From Actibacterium naphthalenivorans (GTDB lineage Bacteria; Pseudomonadota; Alphaproteobacteria; Rhodobacterales; Rhodobacteraceae), in NCBI RefSeq assembly GCF_014196965.1, contig NZ_JACIEQ010000011.1, positions 1 through 42,701 of the forward strand: a stretch of 42,701 bases of DNA, written 5' to 3'. The position numbers were made by a program, and so were the translations under genes. Positions within the stretch are counted from its first letter, which is position 1, and each line of letters opens with the position of its first letter. The notes under the pieces are model-generated. The model was given only the letters and a program-made list of their open reading frames with translations. It was not told the origin of the DNA and did not search any database. Of the stretch, positions 1 through 7,434 are shown one piece after another.

Positions 1-119
1 GATTGATGGCACTTGAGCTTGACCGCCAAGTCCTCCTGACCGAGGCCCGCCTTGATGCGGGCGTCGACCAATGCCTGGCAAAGTGCCACCTGTCCTGTGC
101 TTCTGATTGTCTTTGCCAC
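1..119 (-). CDS. XRE-type helix-turn-helix regulator, N-terminal part (cut by window edge)
   Basis: Reading leftward from a GTG at 119, 39 codons stay open to the window edge. The peptide contains ALVDARIKAGLGQEDLAVKL, which has the spacing of the first two helices of an XRE/Cro-type DNA-binding domain (R-x4-G-x-x-Q-x-x-L-A). An AAAAGG stretch lies about 10 bases before the GTG. Two perfect inverted repeats lie just upstream (121-141 and 163-179), which would fit self-regulation. Only the beginning is visible, so size and target are unknown. It could be a free-standing repressor or the antitoxin half of a module beyond the edge. Confidence 0.6.
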   Translation of the reverse strand, partial: MAKTIRSTGQVALCQALVDARIKAGLGQEDLAVKLKCHQ

Positions 120-120
120 G

Positions 121-141
121 CGTCACATACCTTTTGTGACG
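121..141. promoter_or_regulatory. Inverted repeat before the XRE gene (operator candidate)
   Basis: CGTCACA and TGTGACG form perfect 7-base arms around a 7-base centre. The repeat ends one base before the GTG start of the XRE-type gene and contains its ribosome-binding region. A bound repressor or an mRNA hairpin there would limit translation or transcription of the regulator. Function is inferred from position only. Confidence 0.4.
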
Positions 142-162
142 TCGCTAGCGGATGAAATCTGT

Positions 163-179
163 TATCTAAAAAGTAGATA
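163..179. promoter_or_regulatory. Inverted repeat TATCTA-N5-TAGATA (operator candidate)
   Basis: A perfect 6-base inverted repeat with a 5-base centre lies in an AT-rich patch between the small secreted-protein gene and the XRE-type gene. This is where the leftward promoter of the XRE gene is expected. A second, different palindrome sits about 20 bases closer to the gene. The regulatory role is inferred. Confidence 0.35.
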
Positions 180-243
180 TATGAGGGTGTTATCGGCGTC
201 TGGTTTCCATGGGCTGCAAGTCTGATGCTCCCGAGGTTGCCCA

Positions 244-537
244 TCAATCCCCTACCAATTGTAGAAATCGGCCATAGTCCTCGCTGACTTCCCGCGCTTC
301 TTCGAACGCGCGGGCGCGTTCGCTGTCGAGGCAACGGAAATAGCTCTGGATATCCTGGATGTAATTTTCGAAATCGCTGCGGATGATAGCCGCATAGTCC
401 CGCGCGGCCTGCGAATCACTTGGCAGGAAGGGACGGGCCGGGGCGAAGCAGGATGCCGCCAAAACCGGCCCAGGAACGCAGATCAGAAGGGCCATAGCTT
501 GCAATGGGAGCAGGCATGTCAACCTTGGGTTTCTCAA
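244..537 (-). CDS. Small secreted protein beside the T4SS operon, function unknown
   Basis: I place the start at a TTG at 537 because AAGGAG lies 9 bases upstream. This gives 97 residues beginning with a typical export signal: basic RNPR, hydrophobic core, cleavage near VLA/ASC. The mature part is short and helical, with two cysteines (in ASCFAP and YFRCLD) that could form a disulphide, and many acidic residues near the end. A longer open frame to a GTG at 564 exists but has no ribosome-binding site. The gene is divergent from the secretion operon, so a periplasmic role next to conjugation is possible. I do not recognise the family. Confidence 0.6.
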   Translation of the reverse strand: MRNPRLTCLLPLQAMALLICVPGPVLAASCFAPARPFLPSDSQAARDYAAIIRSDFENYIQDIQSYFRCLDSERARAFEEAREVSEDYGRFLQLVGD

Positions 538-693
538 ACCTGTTATCTCCTTGATCGCGGACACTGGCCGTGACTAGTGTTTGCGTAACCAAACTACAGC
601 CAAAGCACGATATTACATCTTGCGGTTGATAATATACTATCGTAACTCTGGGCTTCAAGTAGGAATGCCTGGGGTCGCGCCATTGGAGAAAGC
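538..693. promoter_or_regulatory. Divergent promoter region of the T4SS operon
   Basis: This 156-base gap separates the leftward secreted-protein gene from the rightward secretion operon, so it must hold promoters for both unless they are read through. It is clearly AT-rich around 611-645, with a TATACT -10-like hexamer at 637-642 and an ATATTA/TAATAT inverted pair around it. No -35 box with good spacing is obvious, so the exact start sites are uncertain. Confidence 0.4.
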
Positions 694-1074
694 GTGAGCC
701 GGGCCATGAACTGGGACATCGAAGCACCAAATGTGGTTACGGAAGCCAGGTTCCGCGAACTCGTGGAAAGCGGCTATAGCGCAGAAATCCTGTGCCAAGA
801 GTCGGCACACAAGAAAGGCCCCAGCTATTACGGGGTCTGGATCATGCGTGTTGTCTCTGATGACGGGGTGGAAAAGCTCCTCGTCACCGCCCGCACGCGG
901 ACGACCTACAACGATATCAAGATCCGCGAGTTCAAGACGATCTCCGGCGTGGTGTCTTTCTTCATTGGCCTTGGTTTTGCGCATGTCGACCTGCCGCTTG
1001 AGGCGGGGACAAGCCGTACGCACAAATTTGCGCCGCCAGACAAAGCCCCATCAGACAAGGGCGCTGGCAGCTAA
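694..1074 (+). CDS. Hypothetical protein, first gene of the T4SS operon
   Basis: This 126-residue protein starts with GTG at 694, preceded by GGAG at 5 bases. An in-frame ATG at 706 is too far from that site. It has no signal peptide or obvious membrane segment. The middle part (VWIMRVVSDDGVEKLLVTAR) looks like a small alpha/beta fold, and the tail is basic and low in complexity. I do not recognise the family. It overlaps the following transglycosylase gene by dozens of bases, so the two are probably translated together. A cytoplasmic accessory role in conjugation is possible only from position. Confidence 0.6.
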   Translation: MSRAMNWDIEAPNVVTEARFRELVESGYSAEILCQESAHKKGPSYYGVWIMRVVSDDGVEKLLVTARTRTTYNDIKIREFKTISGVVSFFIGLGFAHVDLPLEAGTSRTHKFAPPDKAPSDKGAGS

Positions 1075-1732
1075 CCTCGTCTGTCTCTGGCTGGTCGCAG
1101 CACCTGCCTCAGCGCAAATGGTCCTGGTCATGGAGAGCGACGGCTCCCTGACCCCGTCCCGCTCTCAGAGCAGCTTTGCTCGAAACTACAATGAAGGGAT
1201 TGGTCAGAGTTCGGCCTCCGATGGGATCGCGATCTTCGGCGAGGTAGAGGCCGAGCAAGAGGGCGTCCAAGTCGCGGCCCTTGCCCGCCCGACTCCCCTG
1301 CCCCGCGCCGATGTCCTCTCCGGGATTCAGACCACGGCCTTGCGCTATGCCGGCCATCCCGGCCTGCGTCGCGCGGGGCTTTCCGTGACGGATTGGCTAG
1401 CTCTCTATCGAGCCAATATCGAGGTTGAGAGCGCCTACCGGCAGGATGCGATTTCAAGTGCAGGTGCTATTGGCCTTGGTCAATTGATGCCTGCGACGGC
1501 GCGTGATCTGGGCGTCGACCCGCGTGATCCGCTGCAGAACCTTGACGGCTCCGCCCGCTACCTCGCGATGATGCTGGAGACGTTCGGCGATCCGCACCTG
1601 GCGCTGGCTGCCTACAACGCCGGACCCGATGCGGTCCGCCAGTATGGCGGCGTCCCCCCCTACCGAGAAACCCAGAACCACGTGGCCCGCGTCATGGCCG
1701 TCGTGGCCCGATTGGAAGGATCAAATTCATGA
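1028..1732 (+). CDS. VirB1-like lytic transglycosylase
   Basis: The protein opens the peptidoglycan so that the secretion channel can be assembled. After an N-terminal export signal (basic RRQTKPHQTR, hydrophobic stretch, cleavage at ASA/Q), the C-terminal half is a soluble lytic transglycosylase (SLT) domain. The catalytic glutamate lies in NIEVESAYR at about residue 134, followed by GAIGLGQLMPATA and AYNAGPDAVRQYGG. I chose the TTG at 1028 because it gives a normal signal peptide of about 30 residues. An ATG at 983 in the same frame would add 15 residues; neither has a clear ribosome-binding site. Its domain is closely similar to that of the second transglycosylase at 4800. Confidence 0.85.
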   Translation: MRRQTKPHQTRALAANLVCLWLVAAPASAQMVLVMESDGSLTPSRSQSSFARNYNEGIGQSSASDGIAIFGEVEAEQEGVQVAALARPTPLPRADVLSGIQTTALRYAGHPGLRRAGLSVTDWLALYRANIEVESAYRQDAISSAGAIGLGQLMPATARDLGVDPRDPLQNLDGSARYLAMMLETFGDPHLALAAYNAGPDAVRQYGGVPPYRETQNHVARVMAVVARLEGSNS

Positions 1733-2022
1733 AACAGATTTCAAACCTCTTTGTCGCCTCGCTGGCGCTATTCCTGCTGATTGCCGAACCCGCCCTCGCC
1801 CAGAGCATTGATCTCTCCCCGATCCAGAGCCTGTTACAGGGCATCGTCGATGCGCTGACCGGCCCACTTGGCGTTGTCATCGCGACGCTTGCCGTTCTGG
1901 GGGTCTTTCTCAGCTGGTTCTTCAACATCATCGATCTGCGCCAGGCGCTCTGGGTCCTCGTGGGCATCGCCGGTGTTGCCGCCGCCCCCACCATCGTTGC
2001 CGCGGTCTTTGCCGGTGGCTGA
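1729..2022 (+). CDS. virB2: VirB2-family pilin (TrbC/VirB2)
   Basis: A 97-residue protein with a signal peptide ending at ALA/Q and two long hydrophobic segments (around LGVVIATLAVLGVFLSWFF and ALWVLVGIAGVAAAPTIV). This is the usual layout of the VirB2/TrbC conjugative pilin subunit, which is extracted from the inner membrane and polymerised into the pilus. The start overlaps the transglycosylase stop by 4 bases and the stop overlaps the VirB3 start. Size, topology and position (between VirB1-like and VirB3) all agree. Confidence 0.9.
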   Translation: MKQISNLFVASLALFLLIAEPALAQSIDLSPIQSLLQGIVDALTGPLGVVIATLAVLGVFLSWFFNIIDLRQALWVLVGIAGVAAAPTIVAAVFAGG

Positions 2023-2293
2023 GCGCGCGCCTCTCTTTCTCGGCCTCGTGCGCCCGCCGAAGCTTCTGGGCCTGCCCATCATGTACGCGATGGTCTGGCT
2101 CTTCGGTTCGGTGCTCATGTTCGTCTGGGTCCAGCATATCGCGGTGCTGGGTTTCGCCGCCCTACTCTATCCGGTGCTGTGGAAGGCCGCAGATTGGGAC
2201 CCGCGTTTCATCGACGTGATGATGACGGCGCTGCAGGAGACGCCGCCGACCCGGAACCGCAGCATCCATGGCGGGGACAGCTATGCCCCGTGA
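2015..2293 (+). CDS. virB3: VirB3-family inner-membrane protein
   Basis: With a GTG start at 2015 the protein has 92 residues. It contains the VirB3 features: a short cytoplasmic lead (PLFLGLVRPPKLLGLP), a hydrophobic hairpin (YAMVWLFGSVLMFVWVQHIA and VLGFAALLYPVLW) and a DPRF motif afterwards. VirB3 sits in the inner membrane with VirB4 and VirB6 and supports pilus assembly. The start overlaps the VirB2 stop by 8 bases, and VirB4 begins inside its last codons, as is normal for this operon type. The open frame extends further upstream inside virB2, but that part is a shadow. Confidence 0.88.
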   Translation: MAERAPLFLGLVRPPKLLGLPIMYAMVWLFGSVLMFVWVQHIAVLGFAALLYPVLWKAADWDPRFIDVMMTALQETPPTRNRSIHGGDSYAP

Positions 2294-4646
2294 TGCTGCG
2301 CTCGATGCCCGCACAATGACGCCGGACTGGTATGCGCGCGAGACCCGGCTTGCGCATATGCTGCCCTATGTGAGCCTCGTCGACGACCAGACCGTGCGCA
2401 CCCGGGTCAACGAGCTCTTTCGGTGCATTCGGCTCGAGGGGATCAACAGCTACACAACCGACGATGCCTATCTCGACAAGGTGACAGCGCTTTTTGCCCG
2501 CATCATCGCGCAGCTTGGGCCGGAATTCAGCTATTACGTCCACAAGGTCTCCAAGGCCATCAAACCTGATCTCGACCCCATCCGTGAGGACAGCTTCGCG
2601 GGCGAGGTGGACCGGCGCTGGCGCGCGAAACTCGAGACCAGCGGGCTCCGCGACAAAACACTGACGCTCACCGTCATTCACCGCCCGCCTCCGAAAAGCC
2701 TCCTGCCGTTCCTCAGCCGCAGCGCGCCGGACCGACTGAAGGAGGAGACCCGCAAACGCCTGCAGCGCCTCGGTGAGGCCGTGAACGTCTTCCTCTCGGG
2801 GCTTACCGAGCTCAAGCCGCGCCTGCTGTCAGCCGGATCGGGAGAGTTGGTGGGATTTTTGGGCGCGCTCAACACGGGCACCGAGCTGCCGCTCTACCCG
2901 GCCAACACCTACGGCTTTTTGTCCTTCAACGTCGCCAATACCCGCGTGACGTTTAACGGCGACCATTTCGAGCTTTCCGAAGGCGTCGTGGGGCATCGCT
3001 ACGGCAAGAGTTTCACCATCGGGGAGTACTCGGAAGGCACCTCCTGCACCATGTTCGACATGCTGAACCTGCCGGTCGACATGATCGTGACGCACTCCTT
3101 TACGCCAATCAATTCCAACCTCATGGCAGGCCGGATCAAACGACAAAAGCGCCAGATGCAAGCCAGCCAGGACGCGGCCCTCTCGCTCATGGAAGCCCTC
3201 GACATCGCCGCCGATGACCTCGAGGCCAAGCGCCAGAGCTTTGGCGAACACCACATGGTCGTGACGCTCTTTTGCGACACGCTCGAAGAGCTGCAAACGC
3301 TCAGCGCCGAGATCGTGAACGCCGCCGCGACCGAAGGCGTAAAGATGATCGGCGAGCGGGTCGCGGCCAAGGCGCATTACCTCAGCCAGCATCCCGGCAA
3401 CCAGCCCAAGCGCGTCCGCGCCAGCGCCGTCACCAACCGCAACTTCGCGGATTTTGCGGCCTTCCACCGGACACAGCTCGGCAAACCTGCAGCACTTACC
3501 CCCTGGGGCCAGGTCGTGACATATTTGCCCACGCCGGAGCAGAGCGCCTACCGGTTTTCCTATCACGAGCAAGGCTCGCCCGACAAAGAACCGACCAGCG
3601 GCCATACCCTGATCATGGGACGACCCGGGTCGGGCAAATCGGTGCTGTCCGCCTTCCTGATGACCCAAGCCCGTCGAGCAGGGGCGCGGGTCTTCGTCTT
3701 CGACTACCGTCTCGGTATGGAGATGGCGGTCCGCGCCAATGGCGGGCGCTACGCCTCCCTGAACGCCGGTCAGCCCACGGGCCTCAATCCGCTCTGGACC
3801 GAGACCGATGCGCGCGGCACCGCCTGGCTCTCGGATTGGCTCACCACACTGCTCTACCGCGCCGACAAGCCCCTCACACCGGCACAGACCAATCGCATCC
3901 AGGAAGTGGTGCGCCAGAATGCCCAGGCCTCCAATCCGGCCCTGCGGAACTGGCGGGATTTCGCATCGCTTTTTGTGTCCACCGACGATGGCGGCGATCT
4001 GCACCAGCGCCTGCTCGAATGGACCGAGGACGGCCGCTATGGCTGGATCTTCGGGCAGAGCCTCGAGGACACGTTCTCGCTCAAGGGCGATGTGGTGGGC
4101 TTCGATCTGACCGGCATTCTCGACAGCGAGGCCGACAAGGAACGGATGGCGGTCCTGTCCTATCTCTTCCGCCGGGTCGAGCGCGAAATCGAGGACCGCC
4201 GCCCCACCATCATCGTGATCGACGAGGCCTGGAAGGCCCTCGATAACGCGTATTTCGCCGAGCGGCTGTCGAACTGGCTGGTGACAGCGCGCAAACAGAA
4301 CACGGTCGCGGTGATGATGACGCAATACGCAAGCCAGCTCGAGCGCACCCGGACCGGCAAGACCATCATCGAGGCGGTGCCGACGCAGATCCTGCTCCCC
4401 AATATCCGCGCGCAGCCAGCGGACTACGCCATGCTGAACCTCACGGAGAAGGAGCTCGATGTCCTTCTCAACACGGGCAGCAACAGCCGCTTGGCGCTGA
4501 TCCGCGACGATCAGGGCTCGATCGTCGTCGATGCCGATCTGAGCGCGCTTGGACCCAATCTCACCATCCTTGGCGGCATGGAAAAGGGCGAAGCGCTTGT
4601 CGGCGCCGATTACCGCGACCGCCCTGATTTCTGGAGGCTTTCATGA
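2283..4646 (+). CDS. virB4: VirB4 ATPase of the type IV secretion system
   Basis: VirB4 is the large cytoplasmic ATPase that energises pilus biogenesis and DNA transfer. The 787-residue product has the CagE/VirB4 N-terminal domain followed by an AAA-like motor. The Walker A motif GRPGSGKS is at about residue 446 and Walker B (TIIVIDEAW) near 642; VMMTQY and a helical tail follow. Length is typical. I prefer the ATG at 2283 with GGGGA in front; another ATG at 2268 would add five residues. It overlaps virB3 and ends with an ATGA overlap into the small lipoprotein gene. Confidence 0.95.
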   Translation: MPRDAALDARTMTPDWYARETRLAHMLPYVSLVDDQTVRTRVNELFRCIRLEGINSYTTDDAYLDKVTALFARIIAQLGPEFSYYVHKVSKAIKPDLDPIREDSFAGEVDRRWRAKLETSGLRDKTLTLTVIHRPPPKSLLPFLSRSAPDRLKEETRKRLQRLGEAVNVFLSGLTELKPRLLSAGSGELVGFLGALNTGTELPLYPANTYGFLSFNVANTRVTFNGDHFELSEGVVGHRYGKSFTIGEYSEGTSCTMFDMLNLPVDMIVTHSFTPINSNLMAGRIKRQKRQMQASQDAALSLMEALDIAADDLEAKRQSFGEHHMVVTLFCDTLEELQTLSAEIVNAAATEGVKMIGERVAAKAHYLSQHPGNQPKRVRASAVTNRNFADFAAFHRTQLGKPAALTPWGQVVTYLPTPEQSAYRFSYHEQGSPDKEPTSGHTLIMGRPGSGKSVLSAFLMTQARRAGARVFVFDYRLGMEMAVRANGGRYASLNAGQPTGLNPLWTETDARGTAWLSDWLTTLLYRADKPLTPAQTNRIQEVVRQNAQASNPALRNWRDFASLFVSTDDGGDLHQRLLEWTEDGRYGWIFGQSLEDTFSLKGDVVGFDLTGILDSEADKERMAVLSYLFRRVEREIEDRRPTIIVIDEAWKALDNAYFAERLSNWLVTARKQNTVAVMMTQYASQLERTRTGKTIIEAVPTQILLPNIRAQPADYAMLNLTEKELDVLLNTGSNSRLALIRDDQGSIVVDADLSALGPNLTILGGMEKGEALVGADYRDRPDFWRLS

Positions 4647-4810
4647 CCCGTATTTTGATGTTCGTTGCCGCGCTCGGTGCGTTGGCCTCCTGTGCCCAGT
4701 ACCAGGAACCGCAGGCCAATTGCTTCACCTTCCTCGCCTCCACGACAGCCATCTCGCCTGATTGCACCTTCACGCCCCTTGGCGCACCGGAGGGCGACAT
4801 TGAAGTCTAG
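4643..4810 (+). CDS. Tiny lipoprotein, VirB7 candidate
   Basis: A 55-residue frame beginning with an ATG that overlaps the virB4 stop (ATGA). It has a lipoprotein signal: RILMFVAALGA then a lipobox LASC, predicting lipidation at Cys17. The mature part has only about 39 residues with two further cysteines (NCF and DCT). VirB7 proteins are small outer-membrane lipoproteins that pair with VirB9, and no other VirB7 candidate is in the operon. Position between virB4 and the transglycosylase/VirB5 genes fits less well than next to virB8/9. VirB7 identity is inferred from size, lipobox and operon membership. Confidence 0.65.
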   Translation: MTRILMFVAALGALASCAQYQEPQANCFTFLASTTAISPDCTFTPLGAPEGDIEV

Positions 4811-5954
4811 CCTGCCTCATATCCTGGCCCTTTGCCTGCTGCCCGGTCTCGCTTTGTCTCAAGGCGTGCCGACCAATGACAGTGGGCTGACCGCGCGTGA
4901 CATCGTCGAGACTGGCGATCGCGAGGCTGACTTGGCCGTTCAGGCCGACAAGCTTGCCGTGCGCGAACTCATTGCCGAGATCGAACGGGAGCAGCTGGAA
5001 ACCCTGCAACGCATCCTCGATGCCCAGACCAGCTTCGGCGGTCAGGGCTTGCCGGCTATGGTCTCGGGGCTGGAAAGCGGCAGCGGGGATCCGGCCCGGT
5101 CAGTCGAGGCGGTCTATGGCAATGCCGACATCGACCCCAATCCCGGCGGTGCGCAGATGTTCGGGGATGCGGCGGAAAACATCGAGCAGCTCATTATCCG
5201 CGTGGCTCAGGAGACCAGCGGCTTTGCCGGCGTTGGCCGCGCGGGCCTCTCCCCGGTCCAATGGCGCGCACTCCTACAGGCGCTGATCTGGCAGGAAAGC
5301 CGTTTCACCATCGGTGCACGCTCTCCCGTCGGCGCCTTTGGCCTCACCCAGATCATGCCCGGTACCGCCAGCGATCTGGGCATCAATCCGGAATACTATG
5401 ACAGCCCCTACCTGCAGGTGCATGGCGGTGCACGCTATCTCGCGACACAGCTCAACACCTTCGACGGCAATATCATCAATGCGCTCGCGGCCTATAACGC
5501 GGGACCCGGCCGGGTTTTCGAGTATGGCGGCGTGCCACCCTTTCGCGAGACCCAGCACTACGTCCAGGTGATCCCCGAACGCTATAACCTCTATTTGACC
5601 CGTATCGGCGGGATCGAAGCGCTTGGCACGATCGACCCCGCGCTTCTGGCCAATGCCAACCTCTCGCTCACTGGGCACGGCGCGGCCTTCTATGGCAACA
5701 ACTCACCCGCCGCGATCAGGCAAGCCGCCCTACGTATTGCGGATATCGTCGAACGGATTTCCGAGACCGAGGATGTGCAGGAGAGCGTTGCGCTCAACAC
5801 TTATGCCCGCGCCGAACTCGTGCGTCTCGTGGCCGCCCGCATCCGGCTTCAGGCCGCCCGCACCCGCGTGCTCTCCGCCGAAGAGCTGGCCCAGGCCAGC
5901 GCCCGCATGGCCGAAGGCGCGTTCATGGATTTTACGATCAGGGAGATTGAATGA
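4800..5954 (+). CDS. Second lytic transglycosylase, with a VirB5-like C-terminal tail
   Basis: TTG start at 4800, preceded by GGAGG at 6 bases, gives 384 residues. Layout: signal peptide (cleavage near ALS/Q), a charged coiled region (about 30-75), an SLT transglycosylase domain (about 155-265; catalytic Glu in LIWQESRF, then GAFGLTQIMPGTA and AYNAGPGRVFEYGG), and a helical tail (about 305-384). The tail pattern ESVALNT, AEL, L-x-A, ending FMDFT, repeats at the very end of the next protein, the VirB5-like subunit. The protein probably remodels peptidoglycan while docking to the same partner as VirB5. It is much longer than a usual VirB1. Confidence 0.85.
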   Translation: MKSSLPHILALCLLPGLALSQGVPTNDSGLTARDIVETGDREADLAVQADKLAVRELIAEIEREQLETLQRILDAQTSFGGQGLPAMVSGLESGSGDPARSVEAVYGNADIDPNPGGAQMFGDAAENIEQLIIRVAQETSGFAGVGRAGLSPVQWRALLQALIWQESRFTIGARSPVGAFGLTQIMPGTASDLGINPEYYDSPYLQVHGGARYLATQLNTFDGNIINALAAYNAGPGRVFEYGGVPPFRETQHYVQVIPERYNLYLTRIGGIEALGTIDPALLANANLSLTGHGAAFYGNNSPAAIRQAALRIADIVERISETEDVQESVALNTYARAELVRLVAARIRLQAARTRVLSAEELAQASARMAEGAFMDFTIREIE

Positions 5955-6763
5955 TGGGACATCTGCTCTTGAGGACAGCTTTGGCCACGACACTTGGGGT
6001 TGGTCTGCATCTTGGCGCCCTATCCCCCGTCCTCGCGCAAGGCGTGCCCGTCGTCGATACCCAGAACATCGCGCAAAACATCCAGCAGCTGCGGCAGATG
6101 ATCGAGGACGAGATCTTGCAAAACGAGCAGCTGACGCAGCTCCGCGAACAGCTCGGCCTTCTCACGGACCAACTCGCGGAGCTGCAAAGAACCTACGAGG
6201 CCCTCACCCGCCTCGCCGAACTGCCGGAGATCATCCGGACGGAAATGGAAGACGAGTTGAATGGTCTGCTCGACCAGGAGTTCGGCGACATCCTCGCCAC
6301 GATTGAGGCGATCAAGACTGGGGATTTCTCCGGCCTGTCCGGTTCTGGCGCAGGCGAGATCGAAACACAGATGGACCGGGTGCTGGCCGATCTCGGATTT
6401 GACGATGACACCCTCTCGGAAATGGCCACCAGCGGCAATCCCGGGGCCAACCGCGTGGCGACGCAGGCCACCACCGGTGCCCTTGTCTCGGCCGCCGCCC
6501 AGAACAGCTATGAGGATGCCGGCCAATCGCTCGAGCGGGTGGACCGCCTTGTCGGGCTCATCGACGACATGGATGAGCTGAAGGAAAGCGTCGATCTCAA
6601 CACCCGCGTCACGGCGGAACTGGCCATCGCGCTGGTCGCCATGTGGCAGCTCGAAGCGGTGCAGACCGTGGGCGATGGCACAGGCGGCGTGATCGATGCC
6701 GCCACCATCGCCGAAGAGCAGCGCTTCATGGACTTTACGCTGCCGGACCTGCGCGCAGACTGA
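5951..6763 (+). CDS. VirB5/TrbJ-like pilus-associated protein
   Basis: A 270-residue exported protein (signal cleaved near VLA/Q), dominated by heptad-like helices (IAQNIQQLRQMIEDEI, LTQLREQLGLLTDQLAEL). This is the typical appearance of VirB5/TrbJ minor pilin subunits that cap the pilus. It lies just before virB8, where VirB5 is expected. The start ATG overlaps the previous stop by 4 bases. Its last 75 residues (KESVDLNT, AELAIALV, FMDFTLPDL) match the tail of the preceding transglycosylase. Sequence identity in VirB5 families is low, so the name rests on topology, position and length. Confidence 0.78.
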   Translation: MMGHLLLRTALATTLGVGLHLGALSPVLAQGVPVVDTQNIAQNIQQLRQMIEDEILQNEQLTQLREQLGLLTDQLAELQRTYEALTRLAELPEIIRTEMEDELNGLLDQEFGDILATIEAIKTGDFSGLSGSGAGEIETQMDRVLADLGFDDDTLSEMATSGNPGANRVATQATTGALVSAAAQNSYEDAGQSLERVDRLVGLIDDMDELKESVDLNTRVTAELAIALVAMWQLEAVQTVGDGTGGVIDAATIAEEQRFMDFTLPDLRAD

Positions 6764-6778
6764 TTTGAGGCATGACGC

Positions 6779-7432
6779 GTGGCGAGTGAACAGGAAATCA
6801 TCGAAGAAGAGCTGGTCTATGGTGCTCTGCGCCGTGAACGCCTCTGGCAGCGCCTTGGGCTCATCGGGCTCATCTTCGGCATTCTCGGATGCCTGAGCGC
6901 GGCGGCTGTCGCGATCCTCGATGTCGATCCGCCGCCTGTGGTCGTGCCCTATGATCCCGCCACCGGCTTTGCCCTGCCCGAGGCTTCGGTGGGCGCGACG
7001 TCTGTCACAGCCAACCAGGCGATCATCGAGGCGGAGGTCTTCCGCTACGTGACCGACCGCGAGGTCTATAACCAGCTCGACAACGATCTGCGCATCCGCA
7101 GCGTCCTGCGCCGCTCGGACGGAGCTGCCGAGAGCGGGTTGCGCCAGATCTGGAACAGCGCCAACGAGAATTACCCGCCGACCGTCTATGGCCCCAACGC
7201 CAGGCTCGACGTGGAAATCCTCAGCATCAACCGGATCGGAACCAACCGCGCGACGGTCCGCCTGCGCAAGCGCCTGACGTCCATTAACGGCACCCAGACC
7301 GGCCTCTTCACTGCGACGCTTCTCTTCGAGTTCCGCCCGGAGACCCGCCGCTCCATCGACGAGGTCTGGACCAACCCCTTCGGCTTCACCGTGCGCGAAT
7401 ATTCCATCCGCTCCGACAGATTGGAGAACTGA
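6779..7432 (+). CDS. virB8: VirB8 inner-membrane assembly factor
   Basis: A bitopic protein of 217 residues: a short cytoplasmic start, one membrane span (LGLIGLIFGILGCLSAAAVAIL, shown in part), and a periplasmic NTF2-like domain of about 170 residues ending in TNPFGFTVREYSI, a typical VirB8 ending. VirB8 nucleates the channel by contacting VirB9, VirB10 and VirB5. The start is GTG at 6779, preceded by GAGG at 8 bases. It follows VirB5 by 15 bases and precedes VirB9 by 2 bases. Confidence 0.92.
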   Translation: MASEQEIIEEELVYGALRRERLWQRLGLIGLIFGILGCLSAAAVAILDVDPPPVVVPYDPATGFALPEASVGATSVTANQAIIEAEVFRYVTDREVYNQLDNDLRIRSVLRRSDGAAESGLRQIWNSANENYPPTVYGPNARLDVEILSINRIGTNRATVRLRKRLTSINGTQTGLFTATLLFEFRPETRRSIDEVWTNPFGFTVREYSIRSDRLEN

Positions 7433-7434
7433 CG

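Noticed and set aside
2829-4325. 498-codon open frame antisense to virB4
   Set aside because: Shadow of a GC-rich, conserved gene; product has no recognisable domain and no start signal, while virB4 is certain.
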